Source: Jidongwangia harbinensis (GTDB lineage Bacteria > Actinomycetota > Actinomycetes > Mycobacteriales > Micromonosporaceae). From it: a stretch of DNA of 64,000 bases. The DNA lies in contig NZ_JAIWNC010000016.1 of NCBI RefSeq assembly GCF_020216025.1, positions 1 to 64,000 of the forward strand. The letters are read 5' to 3'. Of this stretch, positions 29,968-37,536 are shown in pieces. Below the pieces are notes generated by a model that was not told where the DNA came from, did not search any database, and was given only the letters and a program-made list of their open reading frames with translations. A program made the position numbers and the translations under genes. How positions within the stretch are numbered: the first letter of the stretch is position 1; each line of letters starts with the position of its first letter.

Positions 29968-30849
29968 ATGGCAGGACGACGCGGGGCGCGGGCCGGGCGC
30001 GGATGGGATGCCATTCCGCCCAGGCCGGCCGACGAGCAACCCCCCGGTAGCGAGTTCCGGCGCGACGATTCGGAACGCGGCAACGTTGCGAGCCGTCGCC
30101 GCCGGAACTCGCCGGGGGGCAGCACGGTCAACCGGGACGAGCCCGATCCCAGCGGATCCGGCGAGAGTGGATCCGGCCCGCGCGGGTCCGGCCGGCGCGG
30201 GTCCGGCCGGCGCGGGTCCGGTCTGGGCGGGTCCGGTCTGGGCGGGTCCGGTCTGGGCGGGTCCGGTCTGGGCGGGCGTGGTGCCGCCGGATCGCCGGCC
30301 GGAGGGCCGCCGAAGAGCGAGTCCGAGGTGGCCCGCGAGATCTGCCTCCGCCAGTTGGCCGTGCGCCCGTGCACCCGCGCCGAGCTGGCGAAGACCCTGG
30401 TCCGCCGGCAGATCTCCGACGAGGTGATCGCCGAGGTGCTGGACCGCTACGACGAGGTCGGCATCATCGACGACGCGGCGTTCGCGCGGGCCTGGGTGTC
30501 GAGTCGCCACCAGGGCCGGGGCCTGGCACGTCGGGCACTCGCGAACGAACTGCGCCAGCGCGGCGTCGACGCCGAGGTGGCCGGCGAGGCGCTGGAAGCC
30601 GTGGACGACGAGGCCGAAGCGGCGACCGCGCGGGCGCTCGTGGACCGCAAGTTGCGCACGGCACGGGGCACGCCCGAGGCGGTGTTCCGCCGGCTCGTCG
30701 GCATGCTGGCCCGCAAGGGGTATCCCGCCGGTGTCGCGATCCGCGCGGTGAAGGACGCGCTTGCCGCCCGCGACGCCGAGGCCGCGGAGTTCGCGGACCA
30801 GATCGACGCGGACGCCCTGGCCGACGACACCATCGACACCTCCTCCTGA
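29968..30849 (+). CDS. recX: RecX regulator with Gly-rich N-terminal extension
   Basis: Residues about 118-293 are a normal RecX, which binds RecA filaments and limits their growth: three helical repeats are seen, with ICLRQLAVRPCTRAELAKTL, DRYDEVGIIDDAAFARAWV and RALANELRQRGVD. The first 115 residues are an unusual basic, glycine-serine-rich tail with six GSGRR/GSGLG repeats encoded by 15-bp units. The ATG at 29968 is the most upstream start; internal GTG starts (for example near the RecX domain) would remove the tail, so its translation is not certain. It is probably co-transcribed with recA. Confidence 0.88.
   Translation: MAGRRGARAGRGWDAIPPRPADEQPPGSEFRRDDSERGNVASRRRRNSPGGSTVNRDEPDPSGSGESGSGPRGSGRRGSGRRGSGLGGSGLGGSGLGGSGLGGRGAAGSPAGGPPKSESEVAREICLRQLAVRPCTRAELAKTLVRRQISDEVIAEVLDRYDEVGIIDDAAFARAWVSSRHQGRGLARRALANELRQRGVDAEVAGEALEAVDDEAEAATARALVDRKLRTARGTPEAVFRRLVGMLARKGYPAGVAIRAVKDALAARDAEAAEFADQIDADALADDTIDTSS
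30184..30273 (+). repeat. 15-bp coding repeat in recX
   Basis: Six 15-bp units begin with GGGTCCGG; two encode GSGRR and four encode GSGLG. Unit length keeps the reading frame. Confidence 0.9.
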
Positions 30850-31003
30850 CCCGACCGGACCGCCGGCCATCCACACCGGATGGCGTGGCGGCCCCGCTGG
30901 CAGACCGGGTCAAGCTCACCGAGACGGCCCGGCGGCAGACCGAGCAAGACTGGCCGAGACGACCCGCGAGCCTGGCCGGGTCGACCCGAAGCCTGGTCGG
31001 GCC

Positions 31004-31228
31004 GGCCCGCGGGACTGGCGGGGAGGGCCGCTACGTCCGCCGGGCCGAAACCCGCGGGGCTGGCGGGGAGGGCCCGCCACGTCCGCCGGGCCGAACCCGC
31101 GGGACTGGCCGGGAGGACCCGCCACCTCCGCCGGGCCGAACCCGCGGGACTGGCCGGGAGGACCCGCCACGTCCGCCGGACCGACCCCGGAGGGCTGGCC
31201 GGGAGGACCCGCCACGTCCGCCGAGACA
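31004..31228. repeat. 45-bp tandem repeat, five copies
   Basis: Units start at 31004, 31049, 31094, 31139 and 31184, each resembling (A)ACCCGCGGGACTGGCCGGG followed by ACCCGCCACGTCCGCCGG-type sequence. Degenerate half-units precede it from about 30950. Forty-five is divisible by three, yet no start or ribosome site supports translation. Confidence 0.9.
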
Positions 31229-31537
31229 ACCCGCCAGCTCCGCCGGAGTGGCCCAGCCACCGGCGCCCCGGGGCGGGCCCAGCGACCGACTCACCCAGAC
31301 CCGCCGGATAAGATCAGCAACGCGCGAAACGCAAACCCAGGCATCCGGTTCGCCGGATATGGCAGGCGCCGCAGGAGGCCGTTTCGGGCCGATCGGGACG
31401 GAACCACCGCCGGGAACGGCCGGGTGATCCGTTGTCGTCCCGGCTGGCCCGGTACGCCGGAAATGCCCCGCACGTCCCTGAGCTGGGCGTGTGTGGGTCT
31501 GCGCGCTGTGTCCTATCCGCTGCCGAATCATGAGTCC

Positions 31538-31567
31538 TTGACCGAACCGGCATCTGCGACCTAGCCT
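31538..31567 (+). promoter_or_regulatory. Candidate vegetative promoter for rny
   Basis: TTGACC (31538-31543) and TAGCCT (31562-31567) are separated by 18 nt in the least GC-rich part of the gap, resembling a housekeeping-sigma promoter. It would give rny a leader of roughly 250 nt. Confidence 0.5.
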
Positions 31568-31708
31568 CGCGTTACAAAGGTTTGCTCGACCATCGCAAGC
31601 AACGCGCACAACATAGATCGCATTACATTACGGCATCACTTCCGGTGCAGGCCGGACTGCGACCGCCGCCCGTCAACGGCGTGGGAGGCGGCGCGACATA
31701 CCCGTACG

Positions 31709-31735
31709 GTCGTCGGCTGACCCCCAGCCGACGAC
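31709..31735 (+). other. Hairpin in the rny leader
   Basis: A perfect 11-bp stem (GTCGTCGGCTG with CAGCCGACGAC) and 5-nt loop lie 92 nt before the rny start codon. It could be an attenuator or an RNase-sensitive leader structure. Confidence 0.55.
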
Positions 31736-31826
31736 GCGTTGACGCCTGCTTACAGCCGCCTTGGTCGGGCATTCCCATGGACAGCCGGCGCGTGGTGACG
31801 TGCGTTCGGCGGAGGGAGACGCGGCG

Positions 31827-33530
31827 ATGATGACCGCCCTGGATTGGGTGCTGGTGGTGGCGATCATCGTTCTCGCCGCCTTCGTGGTGGCCGGCCTGAT
31901 CCTCGGCGCCCGGGCGCTGCGCCAACTGCAGAGCAGCCGGCTCGAGGCCAAGGACCGTCAGGACCAGGTCGACGACGCCAAGGCCAAGGCGGCTTCGGTA
32001 CGCGCCGAGGCGGCCGCCGCGAAGGCCGAGGCGAACGCCGCCCGCGCGGAGGCCCGCCGGGTCCTCGAAGCGGCCCACGAGGAGGCCGACACCATCCTCG
32101 AGCACGCCCACCGGCAGGCCGAGGCGGACGCCGAGCAGGTCCGGGTCGCGGCGCGCCGCAGTGGCGAGCGGGAGGTGGCGCTGCTCAACACCACGGCCAA
32201 GGAACAGGCCGCCGAGGTGGAGCGCCGGGCCGCCCGGATCGACGAGCGGGAGCGGCTGCACGCCGAGGAGGTGGAGCGGCTGGTCGAGCGGGAGCGCCGG
32301 CTGGCCGCCATGGACGCCGACCTGGCCGTCCGGGAGAGCGCGCTGACCGAGCGTGAGGCGCAGGTCGCCGCGGCCGAGGAGGAACGCCGCCGCGAACTGG
32401 AGCGCATCGCCGGGCTCACCGCCGACGTCGCCCGCGCCGAGCTGATCGACAGCATCGAGAGCCAGGCCAAGCGGGAGGCCGCCATCCTGGTCCGCGACAT
32501 CGAGAGCGACGCCAAGCGCACCGCCGACACCCGGGCCCGGCACATCGTGGTGGACGCCATCCAGCGGATCGCCAGCGAGCAGACCGCGGAGAGCGTGGTC
32601 AGCGTGCTGCACCTGCCGAGCGACGAGATGAAGGGCCGGATCATCGGGCGGGAGGGCCGCAACATCCGGGCCTTCGAGTCCACCACCGGCGTGAACCTGA
32701 TCATCGACGACACCCCGGAGGCGGTGCTGCTGTCCTGCTTCGACCCGGTACGCCGGGAGGTGGGCCGGCTGACGCTGGAGAAGCTGGTGCTGGACGGCCG
32801 GATCCACCCGCACCGGATCGAGGAGGTCTTCGACAGTGCCAAGAACGAGGTCGAGCGGCTCTGCGACCGGGCGGCCGAGGAGGCACTGGTGGACGTCGGC
32901 ATCACCGACATCCACCCGGAACTGGCCGTGCTGCTGGGCCGGCTGCGGTACCGCACCAGCTACGGCCAGAACGTGCTGAAGCACCTGGTCGAGACCGCGC
33001 ACATCGCCGGCATCATGGCCGCCGAACTGGGGCTGGACGTGCCGACCATGAAGCGGGCGGCGTTCCTGCACGACATCGGCAAGGCGCTGACCCACGAGGT
33101 GGAGGGCAGCCACGCGCTGATCGGCGCGGACCTGGCCCGCAAGTACGGCGAGTCGGAAGACGTCGTGCACGCCATCGAGGCGCACCACAACGAGGTGCCG
33201 CCGCAGACCATCGAGGCGGTGCTCACCCAGGCCGCGGACGCCTGCTCCGGTGGGCGGCCGGGGGCGCGGCGGGAGAGCCTGGAGGCGTACGTGAAGCGGC
33301 TCGAGCGGATCGAGGAGATCGCCGCCGGCAAGGTGGGCGTGGACAAGGTCTTCGCGATGCAGGCCGGCCGGGAGATCCGGGTGATGGTGCGCCCGGAGGA
33401 CGTGGACGACATTGCCGCCGCCGTGCTGGCCCGGGACGTGGCGAAGCAGATCGAGGAGGAACTGACCTACCCCGGTCAGATCCGCGTCACGGTCGTCCGG
33501 GAAAGCCGCGTCACCGAGCTGGCCCGGTAG
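31827..33530 (+). CDS. rny: Ribonuclease Y
   Basis: The 567-residue endoribonuclease is anchored by an N-terminal helix (about 5-28, WVLVVAIIVLAAFVVAGLIL), followed by a long Ala/Glu/Arg coiled coil (about 30-220), a KH RNA-binding domain (KGRIIGREGRNIRAFESTTG) and an HD phosphodiesterase domain (FLHDIGKALTHEVEGSH, with the later IEAHHNEVPP). It would initiate mRNA decay at the membrane. Two in-frame ATGs (31827, 31830) follow GGAGGGAG; I use the first. Mycobacteria use RNase E here, so an intact rny in this block is a useful lineage marker. Confidence 0.95.
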   Translation: MMTALDWVLVVAIIVLAAFVVAGLILGARALRQLQSSRLEAKDRQDQVDDAKAKAASVRAEAAAAKAEANAARAEARRVLEAAHEEADTILEHAHRQAEADAEQVRVAARRSGEREVALLNTTAKEQAAEVERRAARIDERERLHAEEVERLVERERRLAAMDADLAVRESALTEREAQVAAAEEERRRELERIAGLTADVARAELIDSIESQAKREAAILVRDIESDAKRTADTRARHIVVDAIQRIASEQTAESVVSVLHLPSDEMKGRIIGREGRNIRAFESTTGVNLIIDDTPEAVLLSCFDPVRREVGRLTLEKLVLDGRIHPHRIEEVFDSAKNEVERLCDRAAEEALVDVGITDIHPELAVLLGRLRYRTSYGQNVLKHLVETAHIAGIMAAELGLDVPTMKRAAFLHDIGKALTHEVEGSHALIGADLARKYGESEDVVHAIEAHHNEVPPQTIEAVLTQAADACSGGRPGARRESLEAYVKRLERIEEIAAGKVGVDKVFAMQAGREIRVMVRPEDVDDIAAAVLARDVAKQIEEELTYPGQIRVTVVRESRVTELAR

Positions 33531-33570
33531 CCGGCCGACCCAGGCCCTGAAGCTTCGCCGGCCGGCTACC
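33526..33570. terminator. Bidirectional hairpin between rny and gluD
   Basis: An 11-bp perfect stem (33526-33536 with 33560-33570) with a 23-nt loop lies between the convergent genes; the left arm includes the rny stop codon. Confidence 0.5.
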
Positions 33571-33578
33571 TCGAGGGA

Positions 33579-34454
33579 CTAAGCTCCGCCGCCGCCCACG
33601 CCGGCGCCCGCCTCGATCAGCGGGGTCCGCTTGCGCGGCGCCCGGCCCTGGCGGCGGGTGCGGCGTTCCAGCCAGCCGGCCAACGAGGTCAGCGCCGCGT
33701 TCACCAGGATGTAGATGATCGCCGCCACGATGGCCGCGGCCACGATGTTGCCGAAGTTGGCGGCCAGCGTGTTCACGCCGTTCTGCAGCAGCTCCGTGTA
33801 GCCGATGATGTAGCCGAGCGCGGTGTCCTTGACCAGCACCACCAACTGACTGACGATCACCGGCAGCATGGCGCGGGCGGCCTGCGGCAACAGGATCTCG
33901 CGCATCACCTGGCTCTTGCGCATGCCGATCGCGTACCCGGCCTCGCTCTGCCCGGTCGGCACCGCCTTGATGCCGGCGCGGAACGCCTCGGCCAGCACCG
34001 ATCCGTTGTACAGCGTCAGGCCGATGACCACGGCCCAGAACGGCGGCATCGGCTGCTCGGTGATGAACGGCAGGCCGTAGAAGATGAAGAACATCAGCAG
34101 GAGCAGCGGTACGGCCCGGAAGAACTCGACCACGACCCCGGACGGCACGCTCAGCCACCAGTGGTCGGACAGCCGGCCCACCGCGAAGATCAGCCCGTAC
34201 GCCAACGACAGCACCATGGCGACCGCGGCCGCACTGAGCGTGGCCTGCAGCCCGGGCAGGATGTAGTCGGTCCAGGTGGACGCCTCCAGGAACGGCTTCC
34301 ACAGCGGCGCCGCCCACTGGCCCTTCTCGTCGAACTGGCGGTAGATCCAGTACAGCAGCGCCAGCAGCAGGACGCCGAACACCACGGTGAGGACCGTGTT
34401 GCGGATCTTCGCCCGAGGGCCGGGGTGGTCGTACAGAACGGCGTCGGCGCTCAT
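33579..34454 (-). CDS. gluD: Glutamate ABC transporter permease
   Basis: The 291-residue permease belongs to the HisM/GlnP family of amino-acid importers. After an N-terminal helix (LTVVFGVLLLALLYWIY) it has the family core (LPGLQATLSAAAVAMVLSL, EFFRAVPLLLLMFFIFYGLP) and the EAA loop AFRAGIKAVPTGQSEAGYAIG that contacts the ATPase. The C-terminus is basic, then Gly-rich. It is last in gluABCD and is the larger of the two permeases, as in Corynebacterium. Confidence 0.92.
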   Translation of the reverse strand: MSADAVLYDHPGPRAKIRNTVLTVVFGVLLLALLYWIYRQFDEKGQWAAPLWKPFLEASTWTDYILPGLQATLSAAAVAMVLSLAYGLIFAVGRLSDHWWLSVPSGVVVEFFRAVPLLLLMFFIFYGLPFITEQPMPPFWAVVIGLTLYNGSVLAEAFRAGIKAVPTGQSEAGYAIGMRKSQVMREILLPQAARAMLPVIVSQLVVLVKDTALGYIIGYTELLQNGVNTLAANFGNIVAAAIVAAIIYILVNAALTSLAGWLERRTRRQGRAPRKRTPLIEAGAGVGGGGA

Positions 34455-34494
34455 GCGGGAACCTCGCGAAGGTGGGGAACCTGGGGGACGGCGC

Positions 34495-35169
34495 TCACCG
34501 CTTCACCGCCAGGCGGTTGGCGAGCCAGCCGAACCCGTAGCCGGTCGGGATCAGCACGACCGCGAACGTGCCGGCGAACACCAGGAAGATCGGGATCACC
34601 GCGTCGCCGTTGGCGTTGATGAGTTCCTTCATCGCGTTCGAGCTCTCCATCAGGCCGATCGTGCCGACGATCGTGGCGTTCTTGCACAACGCGATGAAGA
34701 TGCTGCCCAGCGGGGCGATCACCGCGCGGCCGGCCTGCGGAAGCACGATGATCGTGAGGGTCTGCAGGAACGACATGCCGACCGCCCGGGCCGCCTCGGC
34801 CTGCCCGGCCGGGATGGTGTTGATGCCGGAGCGGATCGCCTCGCACACGAAGGCGGCGGTGTAGACCGCCAGGCCGATCACGCCGAGCCAGAAGTTGTTC
34901 ATGTCGATGTCGTCGACGATGCTCAAACCGAGTGTCGAGTACAGGCCGAAGTAGCAGAAGAACACGATCAGGGTCAGCGGCGTGTTCCGGAAGATGTTGA
35001 CCCACGCCGCGCCGAAGCCGCGCAGCACCGGCACGGGCGAGACCCGCATGCCGGCCAGCACAACGCCCAGCACCAGCGCGAAGAACGCGCCGGCCGCCGT
35101 GAGCCGGAGGATCCAGAGGAACCCCGTCACGTAGACGTCGACGTTCAGGGGATCGGAGAAGACGTCCAT
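34495..35169 (-). CDS. gluC: Glutamate ABC transporter permease
   Basis: The 224-residue permease has five predicted helices and the EAA loop AIRSGINTIPAGQAEAARAVG. It pairs with GluD to make the membrane channel of the glutamate importer. A GAGG ribosome site precedes the ATG. A very stable hairpin separates it from gluB. Confidence 0.92.
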   Translation of the reverse strand: MDVFSDPLNVDVYVTGFLWILRLTAAGAFFALVLGVVLAGMRVSPVPVLRGFGAAWVNIFRNTPLTLIVFFCYFGLYSTLGLSIVDDIDMNNFWLGVIGLAVYTAAFVCEAIRSGINTIPAGQAEAARAVGMSFLQTLTIIVLPQAGRAVIAPLGSIFIALCKNATIVGTIGLMESSNAMKELINANGDAVIPIFLVFAGTFAVVLIPTGYGFGWLANRLAVKR

Positions 35170-35211
35170 CGTCCTCGCTTCTTCGCCGCGGGTCGGGATA
35201 GGCAGTGCAGG

Positions 35212-35242
35212 CGGGCGGGGCCGGCAGTGCCGGCCCCGCCCG
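35212..35242 (-). terminator. Stable hairpin between gluB and gluC
   Basis: A 14-bp perfect stem with a 3-nt loop lies 12 nt after the gluB stop codon and before gluC. It probably acts as a partial terminator or an RNA 3' stabiliser, keeping binding-protein mRNA above permease mRNA. Confidence 0.7.
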
Positions 35243-35254
35243 TCGCGGTGGTGA

Positions 35255-36121
35255 TCAGGCGCAGTTGGTCAGCTTGGTGGTGTCCAGCTCGGGTGCGGCG
35301 GTGCCGCTCTTGCCGAGAGTGGCGTCCCAGGCGGCCTTGTAGGAGCCGTCGGTGGCGGCGGTCTTGAGGATTTCGTTGATCTTGTTGCAGCCTTCGGTGT
35401 CGGTCTTCTTCAGGCCAATGCCGTAGGGCTCCTCGCTGAACTTCTTGCCGACGACCTTGAACTTGCCGGCGTACTGCTCCTGGGAGGCGTAGCCGGCGAG
35501 GATGATGTCGTCGGTGGTGACGGCGTCGACCTGGCCGCCGGCGAGGGCGGTGACGCACTTGGAGTAGGAGTCGAACTGCTGCAGTCCGGCGTCCTTGTAC
35601 TCGGTCTGGATGCGCTTGGCGGGCGTGGAGCCGGACACCGAGCAGACCTTCTTGCCGGCGAGGGTTTCCGGGCCGGTGATGGTGGAGGCGACCGGGACGA
35701 GCAGGTCCTGGCCGGCGACGAAGTACGGTCCGCCGAAGTTGACGACCTTCTTGCGTTCGTCGTTGATGGTGTAGGTGGCCACGACGAGGTCGACCTGGCC
35801 CTGCTGGATAAAGGGCTCGCGGTTGGACGAGACCGTGGTCTTGTATTCGATGCCGGTCTCGGGCACGCCGAGGCCCTTGGCGATGATCTTCGCGATTTCG
35901 ATGTCGAAGCCGGTGTAGGTGCTGCCGGTCTGCAGGCCGAGGCCGGGCTGGTCGGCCTTGACGCCGACGACCAGCTTCTTGTCGTTGGTGGCCTTGCCGA
36001 CGATGCCGCTGGCCGAGCCGGAGCCGGACCCGGAGCCGGCGTCGTCGCCGCCACATGCTGCCGCGGTCAGTGCCAGGGAAACGGCCCCGAACACGGCGGC
36101 CAGACGAGTCATGCGCTTCAT
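35255..36121 (-). CDS. gluB: Glutamate-binding lipoprotein
   Basis: The 288-residue solute-binding protein has a lipoprotein signal peptide with lipobox LTAAAC (Cys23 would be lipidated), a Gly/Ser linker, and a family-3 periplasmic-binding fold. Recognisable segments are GFDIEIAKIIAKGLG, the conserved Arg-containing VATYTINDERKKVVNFGGPYF, and GSTPAKRIQTEYKDAG. It starts at ATG 36121 behind AAGGAG. It would capture glutamate (possibly also aspartate or glutamine) outside the membrane and deliver it to GluCD. Confidence 0.93.
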   Translation of the reverse strand: MKRMTRLAAVFGAVSLALTAAACGGDDAGSGSGSGSASGIVGKATNDKKLVVGVKADQPGLGLQTGSTYTGFDIEIAKIIAKGLGVPETGIEYKTTVSSNREPFIQQGQVDLVVATYTINDERKKVVNFGGPYFVAGQDLLVPVASTITGPETLAGKKVCSVSGSTPAKRIQTEYKDAGLQQFDSYSKCVTALAGGQVDAVTTDDIILAGYASQEQYAGKFKVVGKKFSEEPYGIGLKKTDTEGCNKINEILKTAATDGSYKAAWDATLGKSGTAAPELDTTKLTNCA

Positions 36122-36171
36122 TACGCTCCTTGCTCAAATGCGACGGAGCCGCGTGGCTCCTGCGTGGACAC

Positions 36172-36915
36172 TCAGTGCGTCAGGATTTTGGAGAGGAAGT
36201 CCTTCGCCCGGTCGGTCTTCGGGTTAGCGAAGAACTCCGCCGGTGTGGCCTCCTCGACCAACTGCCCGTCTGCCATGAAAACGACCCGGTTCGCGGCATG
36301 CCGCGCGAAACCCATCTCATGGGTCACCACGACCATGGTCATGCCCTCGCGCGCCAGCGCCGTCATGACGTCCAGCACCTCGCCGACCATCTCCGGGTCG
36401 AGGGCGCTGGTGGGCTCGTCGAACAGCAGCGCCTTCGGCTGCATCGCCAGTGCCCGGGCGATCGCCACCCGCTGTTGCTGGCCGCCGGAGAGCTGCGCCG
36501 GGTACTTCTCGGCCTGGCTGGCGATCCCGACCCGCTCGAGCAGGCTCATCGCGCGTTCGCGTACCGCTGCGGGTTTTTCCTTGCGGACCTTGACCGGGCC
36601 CAGCATCACGTTCTGCAGGATGGTCTTGTGCGCGAAGAGGTTGAACGACTGGAACACCATGCCGACCTCGCTGCGCAGCCGGGCCAGCGCCCGGCCCTCC
36701 GCGGCCAGTGGTTGGCCGTCGAACGTGATGGTGCCCGAGCTGATCGGCTCCAGCCGGTTGATCGCCCGGCACAACGTCGACTTGCCGGACCCGGACGGTC
36801 CGATCACGACGACGACTTCGCCGCGGTCCACGGACAGGCTCACGTCCTGCAGCACATGCAGCGGACCGAACCACTTGTTGACCTTGTCGAGGACGATGAG
36901 AGCCTCGTCAGCCAC
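36172..36915 (-). CDS. gluA: Glutamate ABC transporter ATPase
   Basis: The 247-residue ATPase has Walker A GPSGSGKST, signature LSGGQQQR, Walker B ALLFDEPTSALD and switch VVTHEMGFAR. It starts with GTG 36915. As first gene of gluABCD it sets the operon promoter, which must lie in the 130 nt to the divergent hypothetical gene. Specificity for glutamate is inferred from operon order and similarity to Corynebacterium gluABCD. Confidence 0.94.
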   Translation of the reverse strand: MADEALIVLDKVNKWFGPLHVLQDVSLSVDRGEVVVVIGPSGSGKSTLCRAINRLEPISSGTITFDGQPLAAEGRALARLRSEVGMVFQSFNLFAHKTILQNVMLGPVKVRKEKPAAVRERAMSLLERVGIASQAEKYPAQLSGGQQQRVAIARALAMQPKALLFDEPTSALDPEMVGEVLDVMTALAREGMTMVVVTHEMGFARHAANRVVFMADGQLVEEATPAEFFANPKTDRAKDFLSKILTH

Positions 36916-37045
36916 TGCCGGACCACCGTCCCGTCGTTGGGTTCACTCGGATGGGGCCACTCTAGGGGGGCCGGTGTATCGGAAGGCACCGAGAATGGTC
37001 ACGGAGCGGTAACACAGCCGATGGCCGGGGGGAGGGATGTCCACC

Positions 37046-37498
37046 ATGAGCGTTATGGCTGACGGCGGGCAGGCAGATGGCCTTTGGAACTGGTGTGCTT
37101 CCGGGCACGTCGACGCGGAGAAGGTCCGGAATGCCCTGTCGGGTGCCCTGCAGCGGCACGTCACCACGCTGGACTGTCCGGCGGACGGCGCGCTGCTCTG
37201 CGACGTCTGGCATGTCGGCGGCGACTTCCCCACGCAGATCGACTGCTACCTCGCACCGGACGACGTCGCCGAGGCGACCGTCGCGAGCGCCGTCGCGGTC
37301 CGGCTCGGCGCCGACGTGCTGCTCCCGGACGACACGCTCAACCCCACGCGGTACGTGCTGGCCGAGCCGGACGGCACGCTGCGGCCGGTGCACGTGGACG
37401 AGGTGGAGACCGACGAGGGCACGGAGCGACGGCACCTACGCCCCTGCACCGGGTCCGACCCGGCATGCGCGGCGGCACCGGAGCGCAACGCCGCCTGA
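37046..37498 (+). CDS. Hypothetical protein before miaB
   Basis: The 150-residue protein is not recognised. It is acidic, mixed alpha/beta in pattern (VDAEKVRNALSGALQRHVTT, DVWHVGGDFPTQIDCYLAPD), and lacks signal peptide or membrane helices. It contains five cysteines. I prefer ATG 37046, ten nt after GGAGG, over ATG 37037, which abuts the ribosome site. It lies 38 nt ahead of miaB in the same direction and may be co-transcribed. Orthologues appear to be lineage-limited, but this cannot be checked here. Confidence 0.75.
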   Translation: MSVMADGGQADGLWNWCASGHVDAEKVRNALSGALQRHVTTLDCPADGALLCDVWHVGGDFPTQIDCYLAPDDVAEATVASAVAVRLGADVLLPDDTLNPTRYVLAEPDGTLRPVHVDEVETDEGTERRHLRPCTGSDPACAAAPERNAA

Positions 37499-37536
37499 CA
37501 CGGTGTCGCGGGGGCGGACTACCCTGGTTGATTGCC

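Larger units (their letters stand above)
30850..31826. other. 977-bp space between recX and rny
   Basis: No convincing gene is visible on either strand. The left part holds a 45-bp tandem array, the middle is unremarkable GC-rich DNA, and 31530-31640 is distinctly less GC-rich and contains a promoter-like sequence followed by the rny leader. Several open frames cross the array, but they exist in more than one frame and have no ribosome site, as expected of repetitive GC-rich DNA. Confidence 0.6.

Noticed and set aside
30880..31311. A repetitive 143-residue open frame across the 45-bp array
   Set aside because: All three frames stay open through parts of the array, codon choice is unlike neighbouring genes, and there is no ribosome site.
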